Below are positions 1-8,718 of a stretch of 64,000 nucleotides of DNA, piece by piece. The translations under genes and the position numbers were made by a program. The number at the start of each line of letters is the position of its first letter. The first letter of the stretch is position 1. Location of the stretch: contig NZ_KB900609.1 in NCBI RefSeq assembly GCF_000379105.1, forward strand, positions 2,654,365 to 2,718,364. Direction: 5' to 3'. Below the pieces are notes generated by a model. The model ran no database searches. It worked only from the letters and a program-made list of their open reading frames with translations, and was not told the origin of the DNA. This DNA comes from Methylobacterium sp. WSM2598 (GTDB lineage: Bacteria; Pseudomonadota; Alphaproteobacteria; Rhizobiales; Beijerinckiaceae).

Positions 1-315
1 GGTGCCGACGTAGAGGAGCGCGGTCACGGCCATGGCCCGCAGGCGATCCTGCTCGACCATGGCGAGCGCCCAGGCGCGCGAGGCGAGGAAGCGCTCCAGG
101 CTGAACCACTGGGTGGCGCCGCTCAGGATCAGCCCGAGCGAGAGCAGCACCAGGGCCGCGAGGGGCAGCAGGCGCAGCCAGCGCCGCCAGGGCGGGCGGG
201 CCACGGCCGCGGGCCCGACCTCCTCCCGGGCCGCCTGCCCGGCCGCTTGCCCGACCTCCTGCCCCGCTCCTTGCCCGGCCCCCCGCGCGGGCGGCCCCGG
301 CTCGTCCGCGCGCAT
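1..315 (-). CDS. TVP38/TMEM64-family inner-membrane protein, N-terminal part
   Basis: Partial gene: the reading frame opens with ATG at 315 and stays open to the window edge, giving 105 residues. Residues 10-33 are a low-complexity Gly-Gln-Ala stretch made of GxGQ-like four-residue repeats. A hydrophobic segment at about 48-67 is followed by an FSLERFLASR-type amphipathic stretch and another hydrophobic start near 95, the usual opening of TVP38/TMEM64 (SNARE-associated, DedA-like) proteins. These are multi-spanning proteins, some implicated in lipid scrambling; their substrates here are unknown. It starts 5 bp after the pmtA stop, so it is probably cotranscribed with that lipid gene. The family call rests on the N-terminus only. 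Confidence 0.65.
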   Translation of the reverse strand, partial: MRADEPGPPARGAGQGAGQEVGQAAGQAAREEVGPAAVARPPWRRWLRLLPLAALVLLSLGLILSGATQWFSLERFLASRAWALAMVEQDRLRAMAVTALLYVGT

Positions 316-320
316 GCGGC

Positions 321-974
321 TCAGGCCGCCTTGCGCAGGCGCAGGATCTTGAAGAAGCCGCCCGGGAAGGTCGGCCGCAGACCCACGAAGGTGACGCCCC
401 GGCGCCCGGCCCAGGCCTCGATGCGGGAGGCCTTGAAGTCCGAGGACCAGCCGATCTTGGAGCAGAGCGGCGCGACGATCTCCTCGACGCGGGCGACCGC
501 GCCGTCCGCCTGGCCGAAATGGTTGGCGAGCACGATCTCGCCGCCCGGCCGCAGCACGCGCAGGAACTCGTCGAGGGCGCGCTCGGGGTCGGGCACCAGG
601 GTGATCAGGAACTGCGCCACCACCGCGTCGAAGCTCGCATCGGCGTAGCCGAGCCGGCAGACATCCATCACCTGCAGGCCCCTGACATGGGCGAGGCCGC
701 GGCGGCGCACCTTCTGGGCGGCGCGCCGGAGCATGTCCTCCGAGAGGTCGACCCCGTAGAGCTCGGTCCCGGCCGGGTAGTAGCCGAGGGAGAGGCCGGT
801 GCCGACGCCCGCTTCCAGGATGCGGCGGCCGCAGGCGACCGCGGCCGTCACGGCGTCCCGCGCGGCCGGCTCGGTCAGCTTGTCGTAAACCACGTCGTAG
901 ACCGGCGCCCAGCGCGCATAGGCCTTGCGCATCAGGGCGGTGGTCGGGCCGGCCGCCCGCGGCTCGCTCAGCAT
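321..974 (-). CDS. pmtA: Phosphatidylethanolamine N-methyltransferase, PmtA type
   Basis: A 217-residue class I SAM-dependent methyltransferase. Motif I, LEAGVGTG, lies at about 53-60 and the acidic loop YGVDLS at 73-78; the N-terminal RKAYARWAPVYDVVYD and the LSLGYYP stretch are characteristic of the soluble rhizobial/Rhodobacter PmtA family. These enzymes methylate phosphatidylethanolamine stepwise to phosphatidylcholine at the membrane surface. It sits between mnmA (78 bp upstream) and a TVP38-like membrane protein. The ATG at 974 is preceded by GGGAGAG. General ubiE/COQ5-like methyltransferases are the main alternative, but the PmtA N-terminal signature favours the lipid role. Confidence 0.8.
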   Translation of the reverse strand: MLSEPRAAGPTTALMRKAYARWAPVYDVVYDKLTEPAARDAVTAAVACGRRILEAGVGTGLSLGYYPAGTELYGVDLSEDMLRRAAQKVRRRGLAHVRGLQVMDVCRLGYADASFDAVVAQFLITLVPDPERALDEFLRVLRPGGEIVLANHFGQADGAVARVEEIVAPLCSKIGWSSDFKASRIEAWAGRRGVTFVGLRPTFPGGFFKILRLRKAA

Positions 975-1052
975 CTGTGGTGTCTCTCCCTGGGCAGGCC
1001 GCGGGGCCGGCGCTGCCGCCCGCGACGCCTGCGCTCCTGCATCGTCCGGCGC

Positions 1053-2201
1053 TCAGGCCGCCTCGCGCCGCGCCGCCTCGACCTTCTGGATGGTGCCGCC
1101 GCCGAGCACCCGCGCGCGCGGCCCGTCATCCGCGTAGATGGCGCAGGCCTGGCCGGGGGAGACGCCGTCCTCCGGCGTCTCCAGCACGACCTCCGCGCAG
1201 GCGAGCGCCCGGTTCCAGCGCAGGGCCGCCGGGCGCGGCTCCCGGGTCGAGCGGACCCGCACCGCCACGGGCATCCCGTCGAGGTCGGCCAGGGGCTCGT
1301 CGCCGAGCCAGTTCGTCTCGGCGATCCGGATCACCGAGGTGGCGAGCGCCTCGCGGGGGCCCACCACCACGCGGGCCGTCTCGGGATCGAGGCGCACCAC
1401 GTAGAGCGGCTCGCCGGTCGCGAGCCCGAGGCCCCGCCGCTGGCCGACCGTGAAGCCGATGATGCCCTCGTGGCGGCCGAGCGTGCGCCCGTCGAGATGG
1501 ACGATCTCGCCGGGCCGCGCCGCGTCGGGCCGCAGCCGCGCGATCACGTCCTGGTAGCGGCCCTGGGGCACGAAGCAGATGTCCTGGCTGTCGGGCTTGT
1601 CCGCCACGGCGAGGCCGAATTCCCGGGCGAGCCGCCGGGTCTCGTCCTTGGGCAGCTCGCCGAGGGGGAAGCGCAGGACGTCGAGCTGCTCGGGCGTCGT
1701 CGCGTAGAGGAAGTAGCTCTGGTCCCGGGCCGGATCGAGGGCGCGGTAGAGCGCCCGCCCGCCGCCCGGCCGGGCCCGGCTCGCCACGTAGTGGCCGGTC
1801 GCCAGCGCGTCGGCGCCGAGGTCGAGGGCGGTGGCGAGCAGGTCGCGGAACTTGATCGAGCGGTTGCACTCGACGCAGGGGATCGGCGTCTCGCCGTGGA
1901 TGTAGCTCTCGGCGAAGCGGTCGATCACCGCCTCGCGGAAGCGGTCCTCGTAATCGAGGACGTAGTGCGGGATGCCGAGCGTCTCGGCGGCCCGCCGGGC
2001 GTCGTGGATGTCCTGGCCGGCGCAGCAGGCCCCGCGGCGATGGGTGGCCGCGCCGTGGTCGTAGAGCTGGAGCGTGATCCCGACGACGTCGTAGCCCTGG
2101 CGCCTGAGCAGCCCGGCGACGACCGAGGAATCGACCCCGCCCGACATCGCCACCACGACGCGGGTGTCCTGCGGGGCCTTGGGCAGATCGAGCGAGTTCA
2201 T
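1053..2201 (-). CDS. mnmA: tRNA-specific 2-thiouridylase MnmA
   Basis: 382 residues, full length. The PP-loop ATPase motif SGGVDSS is at about 20-26. The catalytic Cys109 sits in PIPCVECN and the second, persulfide-forming Cys209 in DSQDICF. The central and C-terminal beta-barrel domains are present ([18 protein letters not shown], then [10 protein letters not shown]). The enzyme uses ATP and a sulfur relay to thiolate U34 of the tRNAs for Lys, Glu and Gln in the cytoplasm. The start at [10 protein letters not shown] leaves a 276-bp divergent spacer to fliK. Long open frames read through this gene on both strands only because of the high GC content. Confidence 0.97.
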   Translation of the reverse strand: MNSLDLPKAPQDTRVVVAMSGGVDSSVVAGLLRRQGYDVVGITLQLYDHGAATHRRGACCAGQDIHDARRAAETLGIPHYVLDYEDRFREAVIDRFAESYIHGETPIPCVECNRSIKFRDLLATALDLGADALATGHYVASRARPGGGRALYRALDPARDQSYFLYATTPEQLDVLRFPLGELPKDETRRLAREFGLAVADKPDSQDICFVPQGRYQDVIARLRPDAARPGEIVHLDGRTLGRHEGIIGFTVGQRRGLGLATGEPLYVVRLDPETARVVVGPREALATSVIRIAETNWLGDEPLADLDGMPVAVRVRSTREPRPAALRWNRALACAEVVLETPEDGVSPGQACAIYADDGPRARVLGGGTIQKVEAARREAA

Positions 2202-2321
2202 CGTCCTCGAGGATCGGGCGCGGGGATCGGTGCGGCCGCGGGCACGCTCTCGGCACCGGCTGACCGCCCTTCCTATAGTGATGGAAGGCGCGTTCTGCCA
2301 GGGCGGGCGCGGCCCGCGACC

Positions 2322-2336
2322 CGGCAAGATCTGCCG
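2322..2336. promoter_or_regulatory. Candidate FlbD-type operator upstream of fliK
   Basis: Perfect inverted repeat CGGCA-AGATC-TGCCG. A degenerate second copy (CGGCAGATC then GCGCCGG) follows at about 2343. It ends about 95 bp upstream of the sigma-54-like element of fliK, the usual enhancer distance for an NtrC-family activator. The same palindrome recurs at the fliF and flgB promoters. Assignment to FlbD is inference from the motif, its position and the flbD gene nearby. Confidence 0.55.
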
Positions 2337-2430
2337 CGCGCCCGGCAGATCGCGCCGGCGCGCGGCGCCGCGGCGCCGCGGCGGCGTCGATTTCCCGTTT
2401 CTTCTCAGATATTTGGAGGCCAATCGGGTC

Positions 2431-2445
2431 TGGCCCCGCGCTTGC
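2431..2445 (+). promoter_or_regulatory. Sigma-54-like (-24/-12) promoter of fliK
   Basis: TGGCCCCGCGCTTGC keeps the invariant GG and GC with exactly ten bases between them and the -12 TTGC block; only position 5 of the TGGCAC hexamer deviates. It ends 32 bp before the fliK ATG. Together with the upstream palindrome it forms a textbook sigma-54/enhancer layout expected for a hook-class flagellar gene. Confidence 0.6.
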
Positions 2446-2477
2446 GTGGCGCCACGCGGTCGAGGGAGCGGTCCGGC

Positions 2478-3788
2478 ATGAGCGTGGCGAGGCCCGGGGA
2501 GGCAGTTCAGGCGGCGGCGCGGGAGGTTCCGCGCCGACCGGCGCCGCGCGCCGCGGCCGATTCCGCCGCGTTCCGGATCGCCCGGGACGCCGCCGGCGGG
2601 ACGGCCCGCCCGGGCGCTGCCGGCAGCGGGATCGCCCCCGCGACGGCCCCGGCCGAGAGGCGCGAGGCGCCGGAGGCGCGCCGGCCCGCCCCGGCCAGGC
2701 CGGGCGCGTCCGGCGCCGCCGGGAGCCCCCGGGCCGAGGCGGCCGCGCGGCCTCCCGAGCGTCCGGGCGCGCGCCCACGGGACGCGAACCCGCGGGACGC
2801 GGAGCGGCCGGAGACCGGGGAGCCCGCCTCCGACCCTCGGGCCGCCGCGCGGGACGCGCCGCGCGCGACCAAGGAGAGGGCGTCCCGCAGGGGACCCGAC
2901 GCGGAGGATCGCCCGGACGGGAGCGAGGCCCGGGGCGACGCGGTTCCGAACGCCCTCGCCCAGGCGGCGAGTCCCGACGCGACGCCGCCCGCGCCGCCGA
3001 CCGGCGCGGCGCCGGCCGGCGATGCCGCCCCGGCGCAGGCCGGCGACGGCCCGGCGGCGGTTCAGGCCGGGACGGCCGAGACCGGAACGGCCGAGACCGG
3101 AACGGCTCAGGCCGGAACGGCCCAAGCTGGCGGCGCGCAGGCCGGCGGCGCGCGGGCCGAGGGAGCGGCGGGCGGCGGACGCGCGGCGGGCCGCGCCGCC
3201 GAGGATGCGGCCGAGGCGGCCCCGGATGCGGGACCCGGCAGGGCCGAGGCGGGCGCTGCGGGCTTCGCGGCGGCGCTCGCCGACGCCAAGGCCCCCCAGG
3301 GCGCGTCCCCGGCGGGCGGCGCGGCCGCGTCGCCCGCCCAGGCGGCCCCGGCGCAGCCCCCTCCCCCGGTGCCCCTCGGCGCGGTGCCGATGACGATCGG
3401 CCTGCGCTCGCTCGCCGGGATGAACCAGTTCGAGATCCGGCTCGACCCGGCGGAGCTCGGCCGGATCGAGGTGCGCCTCGACCTCGACCGGGAGCGCGGC
3501 TCGGTCCGGGCCCACCTCACGGTCGAGCGGCCCGAGACGCTGGCGCTGCTCCAGCGCGACGCCGGCAGCCTGCAGCAGGCGCTCGCGCAGGCCGGCTTCT
3601 CCGCCGCGGACGCGGCCCTGAGCTTCTCGCTCCAGGACGGATCGGGCGGCCAGGGCCAGCCCGGCCGGGAGGGGCGCTCGCCCGATCCGGGACGCGGCGC
3701 CCTCGACGGCTCCGTCACCGAATCCGACCCGATCCCGCTCGCCCCCGTCCGGCGCGGCGGGCGGCTCGGGCTCGACATCCGCATCTAG
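2478..3788 (+). CDS. fliK: Flagellar hook-length control protein FliK
   Basis: 436 residues. The first 300 are low-complexity Ala/Pro/Gly/Arg-rich sequence, as in many FliK/MotD proteins, which act as an extended ruler. The conserved C-terminal Flg_hook domain spans about 303-390 and contains [20 protein letters not shown] and the helix [10 protein letters not shown]; this part switches the export gate from hook to filament substrates. The ATG at 2478 was chosen because it follows GAGGGAGCGG and lies just downstream of the sigma-54-like promoter; the frame is open much further upstream but has no FliK-like content there. flgD follows after 108 bp, so hook length and hook assembly genes are together. 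A run of six 15-bp repeats sits in the linker. Confidence 0.9.
   Translation: MSVARPGEAVQAAAREVPRRPAPRAAADSAAFRIARDAAGGTARPGAAGSGIAPATAPAERREAPEARRPAPARPGASGAAGSPRAEAAARPPERPGARPRDANPRDAERPETGEPASDPRAAARDAPRATKERASRRGPDAEDRPDGSEARGDAVPNALAQAASPDATPPAPPTGAAPAGDAAPAQAGDGPAAVQAGTAETGTAETGTAQAGTAQAGGAQAGGARAEGAAGGGRAAGRAAEDAAEAAPDAGPGRAEAGAAGFAAALADAKAPQGASPAGGAAASPAQAAPAQPPPPVPLGAVPMTIGLRSLAGMNQFEIRLDPAELGRIEVRLDLDRERGSVRAHLTVERPETLALLQRDAGSLQQALAQAGFSAADAALSFSLQDGSGGQGQPGREGRSPDPGRGALDGSVTESDPIPLAPVRRGGRLGLDIRI
3069..3158 (+). repeat. Six 15-bp in-frame tandem units in the fliK linker
   Basis: Units starting at 3069, 3084, 3099, 3114, 3129 and 3144 encode [25 protein letters not shown] and GGARA. 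The unit length is a multiple of three, so gain or loss changes linker length without a frameshift. In a ruler protein such changes could alter hook length; that consequence is inference. Confidence 0.85.
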
Positions 3789-3896
3789 GCGGAGCGGCGC
3801 GCCGCCGCTCCGCCCAGGTTCTCCTTCCCGCACCGCCTCGCCCGGGCCCGAACCGTCCGGTGAACGAGGCGCGAGCCCCCGAACGGCGAGGCAGCC

Positions 3897-4598
3897 ATGG
3901 CCACGGGCATCAGCAGCACACTCACCGGCTCGGCCGGCACCAAGACCAACACGGCGAGCGATTCCGCCACCATCGCGGGCAACTTCAACCAGTTCCTGAC
4001 CCTGCTCACGACGCAGCTCAAGAACCAGAACCCGCTCGACCCCCTCGACACCAACCAGTTCACGCAGCAGCTGGTGCAATTCGCCTCGGTCGAGCAGCAG
4101 CTCAAGACCAACGACCGCCTCGACACGATGGTGGCGGCCAGCAAGGCCGCGACGGCCTCCTCGGCGGCCGGCCTGGTCGGCAAGACCGTGACGGCGGACG
4201 GGGCGACCGCCGCCCTGGCGGGGGGATCCGCCAGCTGGACCCTCACGGCGGCGCGGGCGGCGACCCGGGCCGTGCTGACGATCACGGATCAGAAGGGCAA
4301 CGTCGTCGCCACGCGGACCCAGTCCCTCGCGAATGGCGGCCAGACCTTCACCTGGGACGGCCGCTCCTCGACCGGGCTCACGGCGCCGGACGGCACCTAC
4401 ACGCTCAAGGTCCAGGCCACCGACGCCACCGGGCAGACCGTGAGCGTCGACACCAAGGTCACGGGGACGATCGCGAGCGTGGACGTCACCGGGTCGGAGC
4501 CCATGCTGAGCATCGGCGGGCGCAGCGTGCCCCTCAGCCGGGTCCAGGCCATCGGCGGCGCCCAAGCCTCTGTATCCACCTCCGCCTCCGGATCCTAG
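3897..4598 (+). CDS. flgD: Flagellar hook-assembly (hook cap) protein FlgD
   Basis: 233 residues. The N-terminal FlgD signature at about 29-72 reads [20 protein letters not shown] then [18 protein letters not shown] FlgD Ig-like/FlgD-tudor region follows, with [13 protein letters not shown] and [12 protein letters not shown]. FlgD is exported and caps the growing hook, guiding FlgE polymerisation; it is removed when the hook is complete. GAGGCAGCC precedes the ATG. It most likely shares the sigma-54-like fliK promoter. Confidence 0.97.
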   Translation: MATGISSTLTGSAGTKTNTASDSATIAGNFNQFLTLLTTQLKNQNPLDPLDTNQFTQQLVQFASVEQQLKTNDRLDTMVAASKAATASSAAGLVGKTVTADGATAALAGGSASWTLTAARAATRAVLTITDQKGNVVATRTQSLANGGQTFTWDGRSSTGLTAPDGTYTLKVQATDATGQTVSVDTKVTGTIASVDVTGSEPMLSIGGRSVPLSRVQAIGGAQASVSTSASGS

Positions 4599-4735
4599 GC
4601 GCATCGGACCCGTGATCCACAGCCCTTGGATAACCCGAGGCGGACGAATCACATCCTAACTTTGCGATTCAAGCAATCTTAAACGCGGCTGGCTAGCGTG
4701 AATGGCGACAGGTCAGTCGAGTGTAAGAGCGTATC

Positions 4736-5011
4736 ATGACCGAGCCGCACCGCCCGAGGGTGAAGTACGTCATCGGGCCCGACGGAAGCCCCCTGACGAT
4801 CGCGGATCTTCCGCCGACCAACACCCGCCGGTGGGTGATCCGCCGGAAGGCCGAGGTGGTGGCTGCGGTGCGCGGCGGCCTCCTGAGCCTGGAGGAGGCC
4901 TGTCAGCGCTACACGCTGACGACCGAGGAATTCCTGAGCTGGCAATACTCGATCGAGCAGCACGGCCTCGCCGGCCTGCGCACGACGCGCATCCAGCACT
5001 ACCGCCAGTGA
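4736..5011 (+). CDS. sciP: CtrA inhibitor SciP (DUF1153 family)
   Basis: A 91-residue DUF1153 protein: VKYVIGPDGSPLTIADLP, then a helical core at about 29-70 (TRRWVIRRKAEVVAAVRGG, LSLEEACQRYTLTTEEFLSW). In Caulobacter SciP binds DNA-bound CtrA and blocks RNA polymerase recruitment at CtrA-activated promoters, closing the flagellar class II window. Here it lies between flgD and flbD, close to CtrA-like boxes in the same window. It is separately spaced from flgD (137 bp, with an AT-richer stretch at 4650-4690), so it probably has its own promoter, although no clear -35/-10 or CtrA box was seen. Confidence 0.9.
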   Translation: MTEPHRPRVKYVIGPDGSPLTIADLPPTNTRRWVIRRKAEVVAAVRGGLLSLEEACQRYTLTTEEFLSWQYSIEQHGLAGLRTTRIQHYRQ

Positions 5012-5107
5012 CCGGCGCCCCGGCCCGTCCGAGACGCGCCGGGCCTGCCCCGAAGGGCCGCGCGGGACCGCCGGTCCCCGGCGCCGCGACGGGGCCGGCG
5101 CCCCTCC

Positions 5108-6472
<1,365 letters not shown>

Positions 6473-6520
6473 CGCGGGCACTCCGCAGTCTGTCGGGGAT
6501 CGGGCGGGGCTGCGGCTCAT

Positions 6521-6558
6521 CCGACATCCGGTTGATTGCGTCGCAATGCGGATGTCGG
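6521..6558. repeat. Nested inverted repeat between flbD and fliN
   Basis: Perfect 10-bp arms CCGACATCCG and CGGATGTCGG enclose 18 bp that themselves hold ATTGCG-T-CGCAAT, so a two-step hairpin is possible. No run of T follows on either strand. It resembles a dispersed intergenic repeat rather than a simple terminator. Confidence 0.7.
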
Positions 6559-6584
6559 CTTCGCTCAGGCGCCGCGCGGGCTCG

Positions 6585-6623
6585 TGATCCGGGATCCGCT
6601 TCGATCAAGCGGATCCCGGATCA
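6585..6623. repeat. 17-bp perfect hairpin at the fliN stop codon
   Basis: Arms TGATCCGGGATCCGCTT (6585-6601) and AAGCGGATCCCGGATCA (6607-6623) are fully complementary around a 5-base loop; the last three bases are the fliN stop codon. There is no T-tract, so it may be a transcript-stabilising or attenuating structure between the fliF-fliN genes and flbD, or a mobile palindromic repeat. Confidence 0.8.
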
Positions 6624-6971
6624 GCCGTCGCTCTTGACGATCTCGGTCATGGTGACGCCGAGGCGCTCCTCGACCAGCACCACCTCGCCGCGCGCGACGA
6701 GGCGGTTGTTGACGAAGATGTCGATCGCCTCGCCGACCTTGCGGTCGAGTTCCAGCACCGTGCCGGGGCCGAGGCGCAGCAGGTCGCCGATCGGCATGCG
6801 GGAGGCGCCGAGCACGGCGGAGACCACGACCGGAACGTCGAAGACCTGCTCCAGGTCGGCGGCGCTCTTGGGGGCCGGGGGGCCGTCGCGCAGCGGGCCG
6901 TGGCCGTTCGGGTCGTAGGCGAGGTCGGCCTCGCTGAGCTGGGGCAGGCCGAGTTCGTCGTCGGGCGCCAT
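6621..6971 (-). CDS. fliN: Flagellar motor switch protein FliN
   Basis: 116 residues. The C-terminal SpoA/FliN domain (about 38-112) reads LEQVFDVPVVVSAVLGASRM, DLLRLGPGTVLELDR and DIFVNNRLVARGEVVLVEERLGV with characteristic spacing. FliN forms the lower C-ring and helps load export substrates. The start MAPDDELGLPQ at 6971 lies 17 bp after the fliH stop and gives the normal family length with a short acidic N-terminus. It is the last gene of the fliF-fliG-fliH-fliN run and ends in a strong hairpin. Confidence 0.96.
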   Translation of the reverse strand: MAPDDELGLPQLSEADLAYDPNGHGPLRDGPPAPKSAADLEQVFDVPVVVSAVLGASRMPIGDLLRLGPGTVLELDRKVGEAIDIFVNNRLVARGEVVLVEERLGVTMTEIVKSDG

Positions 6972-6988
6972 CGGGTGCGTCTCCGGGT

Positions 6989-7639
6989 CTAAAGGGGGTC
7001 GAGGGCGGCGCGCAGGGCGGCCTCGATGGCGGCGCGCTCGCGCACGACGCCGCCGTCGGCCCATTCCATGCGGGCGTCGCCCGGCATCAGGTCGGGATCG
7101 CCGAGCACGATCAGGCGGCCCTCGAAGCCGCGCTCGCGGGCGAGCCGGGCCAGGGCGGCCTGGGTCTCGTCCACGAGCGCGTCGTTCACCCGCACGGCGA
7201 GGTGGGGCACGCCGCGCAGGTGCTGGAGGGCCGCGCGGGCGGTCTCCAGGATCGCCGCCACCGGCCGCGCGTCGAGGGCCTCGCCGGCGATCTTGCGGCC
7301 GAGCGCCAGGGCGAAGTCGAGGGCCTGGGCCTCGCGCTCGGCGTCGCGGGCATCGGCCGCCGCGAGCAGGCCCGCCGCCGTCACCGCGACCCGGGTGAGG
7401 GCGTCGGCGAGCCGGGCCTGCACCTGGGACTCGGCCTGGGCGCGGCCCTCCTGCAGGCCGGCCGCCCGGGCCTCGTCGATCGCCCGGCGCAGCTCCGCCG
7501 CGGCCCGCGCGGAGGCGGCGGCCTCGGCCTCGGCGCGGGCGGCGGCGGCGGCGCGCTCGGCCTCCTCGCGCGCCCGCGCCACGCTGCCCCCCGGCACCCG
7601 GAAGTCGTTGTCGAACAGGAAGCGCCGCGGCTCGGCCAT
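6989..7639 (-). CDS. fliH: FliH/FlbE-like flagellar export ATPase regulator
   Basis: 216 residues. The N-terminus FLFDNDF is followed by a long Ala/Glu/Arg coiled coil (about 20-85) and a compact alpha/beta C-terminal domain, the organisation of FliH/FlbE/YscL proteins that hold the FliI ATPase at the C-ring. Its ATG shares one base with the fliG TGA (TGATG), and it lies between fliG and fliN exactly where alphaproteobacteria carry fliH. Identification rests on context and architecture more than on sequence motifs. Confidence 0.85.
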   Translation of the reverse strand: MAEPRRFLFDNDFRVPGGSVARAREEAERAAAAARAEAEAAASARAAAELRRAIDEARAAGLQEGRAQAESQVQARLADALTRVAVTAAGLLAAADARDAEREAQALDFALALGRKIAGEALDARPVAAILETARAALQHLRGVPHLAVRVNDALVDETQAALARLARERGFEGRLIVLGDPDLMPGDARMEWADGGVVRERAAIEAALRAALDPL

Positions 7640-8691
7640 CAGTAGACCAGCTCCTCCTCGGCGCTGTTCTTGGCGATCATGATCTCGCCCTTCTCGGCGA
7701 GCTCCTTCGCCGTCTCGGTGATCCTGGCCTGGGCCTCATCGACCTCCTTGAGGCGGATCGGCCCGAGGGAGGCCATCTCGTCCTGCAGGTTCTTGGCCGC
7801 GCGGCTCGACATGTTGCTGAAGAAGAAGGCCCGCACCGGCTCGGACGCGCCCTTGAGCGCCCGGCCGAGCACGTCGCGGTCGATCGCGCGCATGAGCGTC
7901 TGCACGCTGCCGGCGTCGAGCTTGAGCAGGTCCTCGAAGGTGAACATGAGCTGGCGAATCTTCTTCGCCGCGCCGCGGTTGTTCTGGTCGAGGGCGGTGA
8001 GGAAGCGCGCCTCGGTCTGGCGGTCGAAGGCGTTGAAGACGTCCGCCATCAATTCGTGCGCGTCGCGCCGCGTGGTCTGGGCGATGGTCGAGACGAACTC
8101 GCTGCGCAGCATCTCCTCGATGTGGCGCAGGGCCTCCTTCTGCACCGTCTCCATCCGCAGCATCCGGTTGAGCACGTCGATGGCGAAATCCTCCGGCAGG
8201 ATGGTGAGGACCCGCGCGGCGTAGTCCGAGCGCACCCGCGAGAGGATCACCGCAACCGTCTGCGGGTACTCGTTGCGCAGGAAGGAGGCGAGGATCTCCG
8301 GGTCGATCTGGGTCAGGCTGCTCCAGACCCGCCGGGCCGAGGCGCCCTTCACCTCGGCCATGATCTGCGAGACCTGCTCGGGCGGGAAGATCTTGAGGAG
8401 CAGCGCCTCGGTGCGCTCGTAGTTCGAGCTGACGCCGCCGCTCGACGAGAGCTTCGAGACGAACTCGACGATGAGCTGCTCGACGGTCTCCAGTTCCAGC
8501 GAGCCGAGCTGGACCATGGCGTGCGAGACCTTCTTGACCTCGTCCTCTTCCAGGAGGCGCCAGATCGGCGCGCCGGCCTCGTCGCCGAGCAGCAGCAGCA
8601 GGGCCGCGGCCCGCTGCGGGCCGGGCAGCTCCGCCAGGCGCGGGTTCTCGGCCAGCGTGTCCGGGAGGGCGGGTTTCGGGGAGACGGCCAT
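7639..8691 (-). CDS. fliG: Flagellar motor switch protein FliG
   Basis: 350 residues with the three FliG domains: an N-terminal part that packs on FliF (GPQRAAALLLLLGDEAGAPI), a middle domain with the ARM-like repeats (SSLTQIDPEILASFLRNEYP, PQTVAVILSR), and a C-terminal torque domain (FTFEDLLKLDAGSVQTLMR, RALKGASEPVRAFFFSNMS). FliG sits on the MS ring and contacts the stator. It follows fliF by 27 bp and overlaps fliH by one base. Confidence 0.97.
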   Translation of the reverse strand: MAVSPKPALPDTLAENPRLAELPGPQRAAALLLLLGDEAGAPIWRLLEEDEVKKVSHAMVQLGSLELETVEQLIVEFVSKLSSSGGVSSNYERTEALLLKIFPPEQVSQIMAEVKGASARRVWSSLTQIDPEILASFLRNEYPQTVAVILSRVRSDYAARVLTILPEDFAIDVLNRMLRMETVQKEALRHIEEMLRSEFVSTIAQTTRRDAHELMADVFNAFDRQTEARFLTALDQNNRGAAKKIRQLMFTFEDLLKLDAGSVQTLMRAIDRDVLGRALKGASEPVRAFFFSNMSSRAAKNLQDEMASLGPIRLKEVDEAQARITETAKELAEKGEIMIAKNSAEEELVY

Positions 8692-8718
8692 GGGGGCGTT
8701 CGGGATCCTCTCGGGGGT

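Noticed and set aside
519..2477. Long plus-strand frame running into fliK over mnmA and pmtA
   Set aside because: It is antisense to two well-recognised genes, has His/Arg/Gly-rich content without any family, and FliK-like sequence begins only after 2478.
2202..4652. Minus-strand frame upstream of mnmA, antisense to fliK and flgD
   Set aside because: MnmA has a clear start at 2201; the upstream translation is Arg/Gly-rich shadow of the fliK and flgD genes.
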